Shown here: piece after piece, positions 57,108-64,000 of the stretch
Layout of the letters: each line of letters opens with the position of its first letter
Position numbering within the stretch: position 1 is the first letter of the stretch
NCBI GenBank assembly: GCA_963842335.1
Contig: CAWJGF010000011.1
Span: 224,948-288,947, forward strand
Direction: 5' to 3'
DNA length: 64,000 bases
From: PALSA-600 sp963842335
GTDB lineage: Bacteria > Actinomycetota > Thermoleophilia > Gaiellales > Gaiellaceae
Position numbers and translations under genes: made by a program
The notes under the pieces: generated by a model
The model's database searches: none
The model's input: only the letters and a program-made list of their open reading frames with translations
What the model was told of the DNA's origin: nothing

Positions 57108-58025
57108 ATGACTGACAGCAGCGGCCTCGAAGTGCCGAAGGCACCCGTTGCGATCATCGGCGCCGGGCTCGACCTGGGTGCAGGGAGGCGCGGCGTCGAC
57201 ATGGGGCCGTCGGCGATCCGCTACGCGGGCCTCGAGTCTCGCATTCGCGCGCTCGGCCGTGAGGTCGCGGACTGGGGTGATGTCCGCTCGCACGTGCCGG
57301 AGGCAACCGAGGAAGGCAGCGCAAGCGCCCGCTACCTCGGCCCGATCCTGCAGGTGTGCGAGTGGGTGGCGGCGCTCGTCGAGAGGGCGACGATCGACGG
57401 GGCGATCCCGCTCGTACTGGGCGGCGACCACTCGATCGCGATGGGCACGCTCGGTGGGATGGCCCGGGCGCGCGGTGCGGGCGCGGCGCTCTGGATCGAT
57501 GCCCACGGCGACCTGAACCGGCCCAGCACCTCGCCGAGCGGGAACGTGCACGGAATGCCGCTCGCCGCCGCGTTCGGCGCGGGTGGCGACGAGTTCGCCA
57601 CGGACGCCTTCCCGACCCCGTCCGTGCTTCGGGCGGCACTGGTCGGTATCCGCTCGCTCGACCCGGGCGAACGGGCGCTGATCGCCGAGCTCGACGTGCG
57701 GGTCTACACGATGAGCGAGATCGACAAGCGCGGTCTCCAGATCGTCCTCAGCGAGGCGCTCGAGTTCCTCAGCGACTTGCCGTTCCTGCACGTCAGCCTC
57801 GACCTCGACGCGGTCGATCCGATGTTCGCTCCCGGCGTCGGCACCCCCGTGCGCGGTGGCCTCTCCTATCGCGAGGCGCACCTCGCACTCGAGATGGTCT
57901 CGGAGTCCGGCCTCCTCGACTCGCTCGACGTGGTCGAGGTGAATCCGATCCTCGACCGGGAGAACGAGACCGGCAAGCTGGCGGTCGAGCTCGTCGCGAG
58001 CGCGCTCGGCGCGCGGATTCTCTAG
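57108..58025 (+). CDS. rocF: Arginase
   Basis: Manganese ureohydrolase: arginine to ornithine and urea. 305 residues with all motifs: LGGDHSIAMGTLGG, LWIDAHGDLNRPSTSPSG and HVSLDLDAVDPMFAPGVG, then PVRGGLSYREAHLALEM and VVEVNP. ATG 57108 gives the right length. It is convergent with rarA and shares a CTAG at the stops. It contrasts with the motif-poor arginase-like protein at 1.7 kb. Confidence 0.93.
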   Translation: MTDSSGLEVPKAPVAIIGAGLDLGAGRRGVDMGPSAIRYAGLESRIRALGREVADWGDVRSHVPEATEEGSASARYLGPILQVCEWVAALVERATIDGAIPLVLGGDHSIAMGTLGGMARARGAGAALWIDAHGDLNRPSTSPSGNVHGMPLAAAFGAGGDEFATDAFPTPSVLRAALVGIRSLDPGERALIAELDVRVYTMSEIDKRGLQIVLSEALEFLSDLPFLHVSLDLDAVDPMFAPGVGTPVRGGLSYREAHLALEMVSESGLLDSLDVVEVNPILDRENETGKLAVELVASALGARIL

Positions 58026-59320
58026 CCGGCCGAATCTGTCGGTCGCGCATCCGCCGACCGGTCGACCTCGAGCTCCGCGCCGTTCCCGGACGGCTCGTAG
58101 TAGATCGCGCCGGCGAGTTCGTCGGGCAGGCAATCGACCTCGAAACCGCGTGGATCCTCGTGCGGGTAGAGATAGCCCTGGCCCCGCCCGAGCTTCCGTG
58201 CGCCGGGGTACGCCGCCGATCGCAGGGCGTCGGGTGGCCTGAGGTGCCCACGTTCGCGGACGTCCTCGGTTGCCTTGCCCAGCGCCCGATACGAGGCGTT
58301 CGACTTCGGCGCGCGCGCGAGATAGACCGCAGCCTGGGCGAGTGAGAGGCGCGCTTCGGGCAGGCCGACATGCTCGACGGCTTGCGCGGCGGCCACGGCG
58401 ACGAGCAGCGCCTGTGGGTCGGCGTTGCCGATGTCCTCGGATGCGAGCACGATCATCCGCCGCGCGATGAAGCGACCGTCCTCGCCCCCTTCGATCATCG
58501 CCGCGAGGTAGTACACAGATGCCTGCACGTCACCGGCTCGGGTCGACTTGATCCAGGCGGAGATGAAGTCGTAGTGGGCGTCGCCGCCCTTGTCGTAGAC
58601 GAGCGGCCGCTTGCGCGCGGCGTCGTCGACGTGACGCGTCTCGAGGCGGGCGCCCTCCGCGTCGGCCGTCTGCGTCGAGAGCTCGAGGATGTTCAGCGCG
58701 TTGCGTGCATCTCCACCCGCACGCCGCGCGATCAGCTCCTCGACGTCGGCGGGGACCTCGGCCTCGAGCGCAGCGGCCCCGCGCCGGACGACCTCGCGCA
58801 GCGTCTCCTCGGAGTGCGGCTCGAGCTCGTACACCTGCGAGCGCGAGAGGAGGGCGGAGTTCACCTCGAAGTACGGGTTCTCCGTCGTCGCACCGATCAG
58901 CGTCAGCAGCCCCTCCTCGACGCCGGGCAGCAACGCGTCCTGCTGCGCCTTGTTGAAGCGGTGGATCTCGTCGAGAAAAAGGATCGTTCGTCGCCCACTC
59001 GTCCCGAGGCGCTCGCGCGCAGCCGCGAGCACCGCCCGCACGTTTGCGACCGTGGCGGAGACGGCCGACAGCTCCTCGAACTCGCTGCCGGTCGTCTGGG
59101 CGACGATCCGCGCGAGCGTCGTCTTGCCCGACCCAGGCGGTCCATACAGGATCATCGACGGCACGCGGTCGTGCTCGATCGCGAGCCTGAGCGCCCGGCC
59201 GGGGCCGATCACGTGCTCCTGGCCGACGAAGTCGTCGAGCGTCGCCGGCCGCAGGCGTTGCGCAAGCGGTGCGGAGGCGCCAAGCCGCCGCCCCGCGGCC
59301 TCGCTGAAGAGGTCACCCAC
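58022..59320 (-). CDS. rarA: Replication-associated recombination protein RarA (MgsA)
   Basis: AAA+ ATPase acting at stalled forks, 432 residues. Begins with SEAAGRRLGASAPLAQRLRP and DDFVGQEHVIGPG, Walker A LYGPPGSGKTTLARIVAQ, Walker B TILFLDEIHRFNKAQQDAL, sensor IGATTENPYFEVN and the C-terminal WIKSTRAGDVQASVYYLA tetramerisation part. GTG 59320. Divergent from the methyltransferase gene with 22 bp between starts. It is related to clamp-loader ATPases but the motifs fit RarA rather than DnaX. Confidence 0.94.
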   Translation of the reverse strand: MGDLFSEAAGRRLGASAPLAQRLRPATLDDFVGQEHVIGPGRALRLAIEHDRVPSMILYGPPGSGKTTLARIVAQTTGSEFEELSAVSATVANVRAVLAAARERLGTSGRRTILFLDEIHRFNKAQQDALLPGVEEGLLTLIGATTENPYFEVNSALLSRSQVYELEPHSEETLREVVRRGAAALEAEVPADVEELIARRAGGDARNALNILELSTQTADAEGARLETRHVDDAARKRPLVYDKGGDAHYDFISAWIKSTRAGDVQASVYYLAAMIEGGEDGRFIARRMIVLASEDIGNADPQALLVAVAAAQAVEHVGLPEARLSLAQAAVYLARAPKSNASYRALGKATEDVRERGHLRPPDALRSAAYPGARKLGRGQGYLYPHEDPRGFEVDCLPDELAGAIYYEPSGNGAELEVDRSADARPTDSAG

Positions 59321-59328
59321 CCCGAAAG

Positions 59329-59334
59329 TATGCT
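59329..59334 (+). promoter_or_regulatory. Candidate -10 (TATGCT) for leaderless methyltransferase gene
   Basis: TATGCT ends 8 nt before the ATG at 59343. On the other strand TACTTT (59330-59325) lies 4 nt before the rarA GTG. Confidence 0.4.
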
Positions 59335-59342
59335 CTCAGCCG

Positions 59343-60101
59343 ATGAGCGAGATCTGGAGCGTCGGGAGCTACGAGCGTATCGCCGCCCGCTTTGCCCCGG
59401 TGCACGACCAACTGGCGGACCGACTCGCGATCACCGCCGGCGATCGCGTGCTCGACCTTGCGAGCGGCACGGGCGAGGTCGCCTTTCGCGCTGCACGCGC
59501 GGGCGCGACCGTGACGGCGATCGACCTGGCCGAGCCGATGATCGAGAAAGCGCGGCGCCGGGCGGAGCAGGAGGGTCTCGAGGTGTCGTTCGACCTCGGC
59601 GATGTCGAGTACCTGCCCTATGACGACGGGTCGTTCGATGTGCTCGCATCGGCTTTCGGGCTCGTCTTCGCCCCCGACCACGCGAACGTCGCCTCCGAGC
59701 TCGCCCGCGTCAGCCGTACCGGCGGCCGGCTCGGCTTCACAGCCTGGAAACCGAACCCCAAGCTCTCTGAGCTGTACCGGCGCTTCACCGATGAGCCGAT
59801 CGTGGGCCGTGAGGCGTACGAATGGGGTCGCGAGGATCACGTCGAGGACATGCTCGGCGAGGAGTTCGAGCTCGAGTTCGAGGATGGCACGCTCTGGCTC
59901 GAGGCATCGTCCGGCGAGGAGATCTGGAAGCTCTTCTCCGAGTCTGCGCCGCCGGTGATCGCGCTCATCGAGCGGCTCGATGCCGAGCGCGCGGAGGAGT
60001 TTCACGAGGCGTTCGTGGAGCTGTACGAGAGTTATCGGTCAGGCGACGGGGGCATCCGTGCCCCACGCCGCTACCTGCTCGTGCTCGGAAGGAGAAAGTG
60101 A
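59343..60101 (+). CDS. Class I SAM-dependent methyltransferase 1
   Basis: 252 residues. SAM motifs are VLDLASGTGEVAFRAARAGA, TAIDLAEPMIEKARRRAE, GDVEYLPYDDGSFDVLASAF and RTGGRLGFTAWKP, close to the UbiE/COQ5 kind. The C-terminal helical cap (about 150-250) is acidic (EEFELEFEDGTLWLE). Substrate unknown; a quinone or small-molecule methyl acceptor is possible. The next gene encodes a related enzyme with overlapping start, so the pair may be a duplicate. Probably leaderless. Confidence 0.88.
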   Translation: MSEIWSVGSYERIAARFAPVHDQLADRLAITAGDRVLDLASGTGEVAFRAARAGATVTAIDLAEPMIEKARRRAEQEGLEVSFDLGDVEYLPYDDGSFDVLASAFGLVFAPDHANVASELARVSRTGGRLGFTAWKPNPKLSELYRRFTDEPIVGREAYEWGREDHVEDMLGEEFELEFEDGTLWLEASSGEEIWKLFSESAPPVIALIERLDAERAEEFHEAFVELYESYRSGDGGIRAPRRYLLVLGRRK

Positions 60102-60880
60102 TGGCGAACGAAGAGCTGAAGCAACGGCAGAGCGTGATGTGGGCCAACGGCCCCTATGAGAAGGTCAGCGACACCCTCGGCGACATTCACGAGCTCGTGC
60201 TCGATCGGCTCGGTCCCCAACCGGGCGAACTGTGGCTCGACCTCGCCTGCGGGACCGGCGCGGTGAGCGAGCTGGCCGCAGCCGCAGGAGCCTCGGTGGT
60301 CGGGATCGACCTCTCGCCCGGCCTGATCGAGACCGCGCGTGCCCTCGCGGCCGAGCGCGGCCTGTCGATCGACTATCGCGTCGGCGACTGCGAGAACCTC
60401 GAAGGTGTCGAGGACGCGTCGTTCGACGTGCTCTCGTCGACCGTCGGAATCATGTTCGCGCCGGACCACGAGGCGACCGCAGGCGAGATCGCGCGCGTCG
60501 TCAAGCCGGGCGGCCGGATCGGCCTCGCGAACTGGACGCCGGAGAGCGGGGTCGGCGATCTCTTCCGGGTCATGGGGCCGTTCCAGGCGGCGAAGCCTCC
60601 GTCGAGCCCGTTCGCCTGGGGGAGTGAGTCCCGGGTGCGCGAGCTGCTCGGCGGGAGCTTCGAGCTCGAGATCTCCGAGCATGACTCGCCCATCGAGCTC
60701 GAGTCGGGCGAGGCGTACTGGGAGCTCTTCTCCACGTCGTACGGCCCGACCAAGACGCTCGCCGAGTCGCTCGAACCGGATCGGCGGGAAGAGCTCCATC
60801 GTGCGTGGCTCGGCCTCTTCGGCGACGGGCCCGTGCACCAGCACCGTGCGTACATCCTCGTCGAAGGCACGCGCCGTTGA
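60101..60880 (+). CDS. Class I SAM-dependent methyltransferase 2 (paralogue of the upstream gene)
   Basis: 259 residues with LWLDLACGTGAVSELAAAAG, GIDLSPGLIETARALAAE, GDCENLEGVEDASFDVLSS and KPGGRIGLANWTPESG. The C-terminal part has the same arrangement as the upstream methyltransferase (FELEISEHDSPIELESGEAY), so the two seem to be a tandem duplication. ATG 60101 overlaps its stop (TGATG) with GGAGAAAG upstream. Substrate unknown. Confidence 0.88.
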   Translation: MANEELKQRQSVMWANGPYEKVSDTLGDIHELVLDRLGPQPGELWLDLACGTGAVSELAAAAGASVVGIDLSPGLIETARALAAERGLSIDYRVGDCENLEGVEDASFDVLSSTVGIMFAPDHEATAGEIARVVKPGGRIGLANWTPESGVGDLFRVMGPFQAAKPPSSPFAWGSESRVRELLGGSFELEISEHDSPIELESGEAYWELFSTSYGPTKTLAESLEPDRREELHRAWLGLFGDGPVHQHRAYILVEGTRR

Positions 60881-62163
60881 GCGAGGCCGAAGCCGTCGGG
60901 CTCCTGCAGGAGCTGATCCGCATCGACACCACGAACCCGCCCGGCAACGAGACCGCAGCGGCGGAGGTGCTGCGCGACTACCTCGAGGCGGCGGGGGTCG
61001 AGTGCGAGCTCTACGCCCGTGTCCCGGAGCGCGCGAATCTCGTCGCGCGGATTCGCGGCCGCGGTGACGGCCCGTCGCTGGCCCTTCTCTCACATACGGA
61101 TGTCGTGCTCGCCGACGCCTCGGAGTGGGAACGCGATCCGTTCGGAGGCGAGCTCGTCGACGGCGAGGTCTGGGGTCGCGGCACCCTCGACATGAAGGGC
61201 GAAGTCGTGGCGAGTGCCGTTGCGCTTGCCACGCTCGCCCGCGAACGGTGGCGCGGCTCGGGCGATCTGATCTTCATCGCCGCGGCCGACGAGGAGGTCG
61301 GAGACGGCTTCGGCCTGCAATGGCTCGTCGATGCGCATCCCGACGCGGTTCGCGCGGACTTCTCGGTGAACGAGGGCGCCGGCGACCGCGTGGAGCTCGG
61401 GGGGAAGATCCTTTATCTCTGCTCGACGGCCGAGAAGATGAGCGCGCCGTTCCGGCTGCGCGTGCTCGGACGCAGCGGTCACGCGTCAATGCCGGGCATC
61501 GCCGACAACGCTCTCGTCAAGGCGGCGCCCTTCGTGGAACGTCTCGGCGCGTTCGCCACCGCGCCCCGGCTGATTCCCGAGGTGGAGGCGTTCCTCGCGA
61601 CGCTGCTGCCCGATGTCCCGTCGGCGCCCCACGCACTCGCCGCCGCACACGAAATCGGTCAGCTCGCGGTCGAGTTGATCGAGCCCCTGCTCTCGATGAC
61701 CGTGTCACCGACGATGGTGCACGCCTCCGACAAGCGGAACGTCATCCCCGCGCTGTGCGAGGTCACGATCGACGTGCGGCTGCTCCCCGGCCAGACGCCG
61801 GAGGAGGCCGAGGCGGAGCTGAGGGCATGGCTCGGCGAAGGCGCGTACGAACTCGAGAACTACGAGCGGCAAGGCGGCACCCGCTCGCCGATCGGCGGCC
61901 CGCTCTGGGATGCGGTGCAGGCGTTCGTCTCCGCGGAGGAGCCGGGGGCGCTCGCGGCGCCGACGTGCGTGGCCGGCTTCACCGACTCGCACTGGATGCG
62001 CGAGGCGTTCGGCACAGTGGCCTACGGCTTCTTCCCTGCGCGCGAGCTGGACTCGGAAACCGCGGCGCGGCTCATCCACTCGGCGAACGAGCGTATCCCC
62101 GTCGCCGATCTCGAGCTCGGTGTTCGGTTCATGCGCCACGTCGCACAAGCCGTCTGCGGCTGA
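60877..62163 (+). CDS. M20-family metallopeptidase
   Basis: 428 residues, zinc amino- or di-peptidase or deacylase. SHTDVVLADASEWERDPF and GRGTLDMKGEVVA carry the metal-ligand His and Asp; AADEEVGDG gives the catalytic Glu and bridging residues; SGHASMPGIADNALVKAA is the dimerisation-domain signature. DapE-like or carboxypeptidase-like; the substrate is unknown. TTG 60877 overlaps the methyltransferase stop as TTGA, and pabB overlaps its own stop. Confidence 0.88.
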   Translation: MSEAEAVGLLQELIRIDTTNPPGNETAAAEVLRDYLEAAGVECELYARVPERANLVARIRGRGDGPSLALLSHTDVVLADASEWERDPFGGELVDGEVWGRGTLDMKGEVVASAVALATLARERWRGSGDLIFIAAADEEVGDGFGLQWLVDAHPDAVRADFSVNEGAGDRVELGGKILYLCSTAEKMSAPFRLRVLGRSGHASMPGIADNALVKAAPFVERLGAFATAPRLIPEVEAFLATLLPDVPSAPHALAAAHEIGQLAVELIEPLLSMTVSPTMVHASDKRNVIPALCEVTIDVRLLPGQTPEEAEAELRAWLGEGAYELENYERQGGTRSPIGGPLWDAVQAFVSAEEPGALAAPTCVAGFTDSHWMREAFGTVAYGFFPARELDSETAARLIHSANERIPVADLELGVRFMRHVAQAVCG

Positions 62164-63218
62164 TGCTCGAGCTCCACGCCGCGGCAGGGGCGTTCGAGCG
62201 CCTCGAGGCCTATCTCGACGAGTTCCTCCGGCCGGGAACCGTCGCCGACGTCTACCTCGGCTATGGCCTCGGCGGGCAATTGCGGCGTGACGCTGCTCCG
62301 CCGCCTCCGGAACCGTGCGCCCTGCCTCTGCTCGCCTGCGCGGTTCGCAGCATCGACGCTGCCGAGCAGCGCCCCCCGGGTCCATTTCGGGTCGGCGAGT
62401 GGACGGCCACCTGGGATCCCGACGGCTATGCGGACGCGATCGAGGCCGTGCGCGAGGCGATCCGGCGGGGCGACGTCTATCAGGTGAACCTCGTCCAGCA
62501 TCTGGCCGCGCCGTTCGCCGGCGATCCGCGCGGCCTCGCCGCCGCGCTCGCGCCGCTCCGGCCGATCCACCCGCGAGTGCTCGCTGGAGCGGGGTGGGCG
62601 ATCGTCTCCGCGTCGCCCGAGCTCTTCCTTTCCCGACGCGGCGATCGGCTCTTCACCATGCCGATCAAGGGAACGCGCCCGCTCGGAGAGGATGTAGCGG
62701 GCAGCAAAGACGCTGCCGAGCACGTGATGATCGTCGACCTCGAGCGCAACGACCTGTCTCGTGTGTGCGAGCCCGGGACGGTCGCCTGGCCTGAGCTGAT
62801 GGTGCAGCGCGAGCTCGCGGGCGTCACGCACCTCGTCTCAACGGTCGAGGGTCGTCTGCGCAGCGGGGTGTCGCTTGCGGACATCCTGCGCGCGACGTTC
62901 CCCGGCGGGTCGATCACCGGCGCGCCGAAGATCGCCGCGATCGACCAGATCGCGCGGCTCGAGCCGGTCGGCCGCGGCGCGGCGATGGGCGCGCTCGGCA
63001 CTATTCAGCCGAACGGCGACTTCGACCTCGCACTGACGATCAGGACCTTCGCGATTGCAGACGGCCAGGTGCACCTGTGGGCCGGTGGGGGCATCGTCTG
63101 GGACTCGACACCAGCCTCGGAGATCGAGGAGTCCTGGGTGAAGGCGCGACCGTTGCTGGCAGCAGTGCGGCATGACACCCTCAGGCTTGCAGCGGCCGGC
63201 TCGCTCGTGCGCGCGTGA
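62163..63218 (+). CDS. pabB: Aminodeoxychorismate synthase component I
   Basis: Aminates chorismate for folate synthesis with a glutamine amidotransferase. 351 residues, shorter than E. coli PabB (453). The chorismate-binding domain has YADAIEAVREAIRRGDVYQVN, SASPELFLSR, PIKGTRPLGEDV with the Lys that distinguishes PabB from TrpE, HVMIVDLERNDLSRVCEPG, and FPGGSITGAPKIAAIDQIA. The N-terminal domain is short. ATG 62163 overlaps the peptidase stop. No pabA was seen here. Confidence 0.92.
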   Translation: MLELHAAAGAFERLEAYLDEFLRPGTVADVYLGYGLGGQLRRDAAPPPPEPCALPLLACAVRSIDAAEQRPPGPFRVGEWTATWDPDGYADAIEAVREAIRRGDVYQVNLVQHLAAPFAGDPRGLAAALAPLRPIHPRVLAGAGWAIVSASPELFLSRRGDRLFTMPIKGTRPLGEDVAGSKDAAEHVMIVDLERNDLSRVCEPGTVAWPELMVQRELAGVTHLVSTVEGRLRSGVSLADILRATFPGGSITGAPKIAAIDQIARLEPVGRGAAMGALGTIQPNGDFDLALTIRTFAIADGQVHLWAGGGIVWDSTPASEIEESWVKARPLLAAVRHDTLRLAAAGSLVRA

Positions 63219-63997
63219 CGCTCCTCGCGGTCGCCGTGCAGGGGCGCGGGCTCGTCGCTCCCGGCGAGCCGGTCTTCGGCGCCGACGACGAGGCTCTGCT
63301 TCGCGGCTGCGCCGCCTTCGAGACGACGCGTGTCTACAACGGCCGGCCGTTTCTCCTCGAGCGTCACCTCGAACGGCTGGCGAGCTCCGCCGACGCGCTC
63401 GGACTGCCGTCCACCGAAGGAGCGGGTGAGCTCGCAGAGCTCGTCACGGCGGCCGGTCCACCCGACCACGTCCTGCGCCTCTTTCGCACGAGTGACGTGC
63501 TGGTCGCGACCGCAGACCCGTTGCCGCCCGGTCTCGACGAGCTTCGCATGCTCGGGCTCGCGTTGAGCTCGTTCGAGCATCATCCGCCGGCGCTCCTCGT
63601 CGGAGTGAAATCGACGAGCTACGACCAGGCGCTCGCCGCACGCCGGGAGGCGGCGCGCAGCGGTGCCGATGACGCGCTATTCGTGGCAAACGGCACCGTG
63701 CTCGACAGCTCGACTGCGAACGTCTGGTGGTGCGCGGATGGGGTCCTGTTCACGCCGGCCGTCGGCCCCGGCGTGCTCCCGGGTGTCACGCGCGGCTTGC
63801 TCCTCGAGCTCGAGGGCGCCAGGGAGGGGACATTCACGGTCGACGCCTTGCTCGGCGCCGACGAGGCGTTCACGACCTCGTCGATCCGCGAGGTCATGCC
63901 GGTCGTCTCCCTCGACGGCACGCCGATCGGCTCGGGCCGCCCCGGTCCCGCAGCCGCTCGGCTACAGGCCGCGCTGCGGCTACGCTCCAAGTCGTGA
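63215..63997 (+). CDS. pabC: Aminodeoxychorismate lyase (class IV aminotransferase family)
   Basis: PLP enzyme that splits aminodeoxychorismate to p-aminobenzoate and pyruvate. 260 residues. CAAFETTRVYNGRPFLLERH near residue 32 and the PLP-lysine segment LLVGVKSTSYDQALAARRE (Lys about 130). GADDALFVANGTVLDSSTAN and TSSIREVMPVVS follow. GTG 63215 overlaps pabB as GTGA, and the pairing with PabB favours the lyase over branched-chain or D-amino acid aminotransferases. The stop lies 3 nt before the window end. Confidence 0.9.
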   Translation: MTLLAVAVQGRGLVAPGEPVFGADDEALLRGCAAFETTRVYNGRPFLLERHLERLASSADALGLPSTEGAGELAELVTAAGPPDHVLRLFRTSDVLVATADPLPPGLDELRMLGLALSSFEHHPPALLVGVKSTSYDQALAARREAARSGADDALFVANGTVLDSSTANVWWCADGVLFTPAVGPGVLPGVTRGLLLELEGAREGTFTVDALLGADEAFTTSSIREVMPVVSLDGTPIGSGRPGPAAARLQAALRLRSKS

Positions 63998-64000
63998 GCG

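Noticed and set aside
61125..62162. Upstream extension of pabB over the M20 peptidase (697-codon reading)
   Set aside because: The extra part is an out-of-frame shadow of the peptidase; the chorismate-binding homology begins after ATG 62163.

Overview
The window is a GC-rich bacterial chromosome segment centred on the replication origin. Left of about 25.2 kb nearly all genes read on the minus strand (dnaA, dnaN, recF, dciA, gyrB, gyrA). To the right they read mostly on the plus strand (rpmH, rnpA, yidD, yidC, khpB, rsmG, parA, parB). This is the classical origin order, with transcription directed away from oriC. GyrA carries the actinobacterial-type quinolone-pocket sequence HGDASIYD. Start codons are loose (many TTG and GTG, probably some CTG), genes overlap as ATGA/GTGA/TTGA, and many first-in-operon genes look leaderless. 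I infer a deep-branching actinobacterium of the Thermoleophilia/Gaiellales kind; no marker here proves the order.

Region 1 (1-10.4 kb) is fatty-acid synthesis. It holds accD-accA (accA runs off the left edge), a small operon (M48-type peptidase, HAD hydrolase, tandem-GNAT protein, zinc-ribbon arginase-like protein), and the fab operon (ECF-like sigma factor, fabZ, fabH, fabD, fabG, fabF, without acpP). A minimal biotin ligase is divergent from the fab operon over a shared promoter; it would charge the carrier protein used by AccA/AccD. Region 2 (10.4-15.7 kb) has a secreted amidase, an NfeD-slipin membrane pair, a GalT-like protein and a MerR-like regulator.

Region 3 (15.8-30.3 kb) is the origin block. 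gyrA has an apparent frameshift in its extreme C-terminus. RecF seems to start at CTG. A terminator-like hairpin sits directly before gyrB and a perfect hairpin lies between gyrB and gyrA. oriC with DnaA boxes is at 25.06-25.38 kb. Region 4 (30.2-44.0 kb) holds tRNA-Ile, a bifunctional-nuclease-family protein, an L,D-transpeptidase, a CPBP protease, MscS, two glycosyltransferases, a Ser/Thr kinase, moeA, an M28 peptidase with membrane domain, an OmpR-type two-component pair and an HtrA protease.

Region 5 (44.0-47.3 kb) pairs an RsbW-like anti-sigma factor with two trehalose routes (TreT and OtsA). Its leader has two mutually exclusive hairpins and a 12-residue Arg-rich peptide ORF overlapping the rsbW start. 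Region 6 (47.3-56.9 kb) runs moaC, mog, ubiA, an oxidoreductase, ccmABCD, a HemX-like protein, hemA, hemC, hemD (frameshifted), a SAM hydroxide adenosyltransferase and a frameshifted methyltransferase. It ties molybdopterin, quinone, heme and cytochrome c maturation together. Region 7 (57-64 kb) has tRNA-Phe, arginase, RarA, two tandem methyltransferases, an M20 peptidase and the folate pair pabB-pabC.

No insertion sequence, prophage, CRISPR array or large accessory island was seen. The unusual signals are regulatory or start-codon related. The three single-base frame breaks may be sequencing errors.
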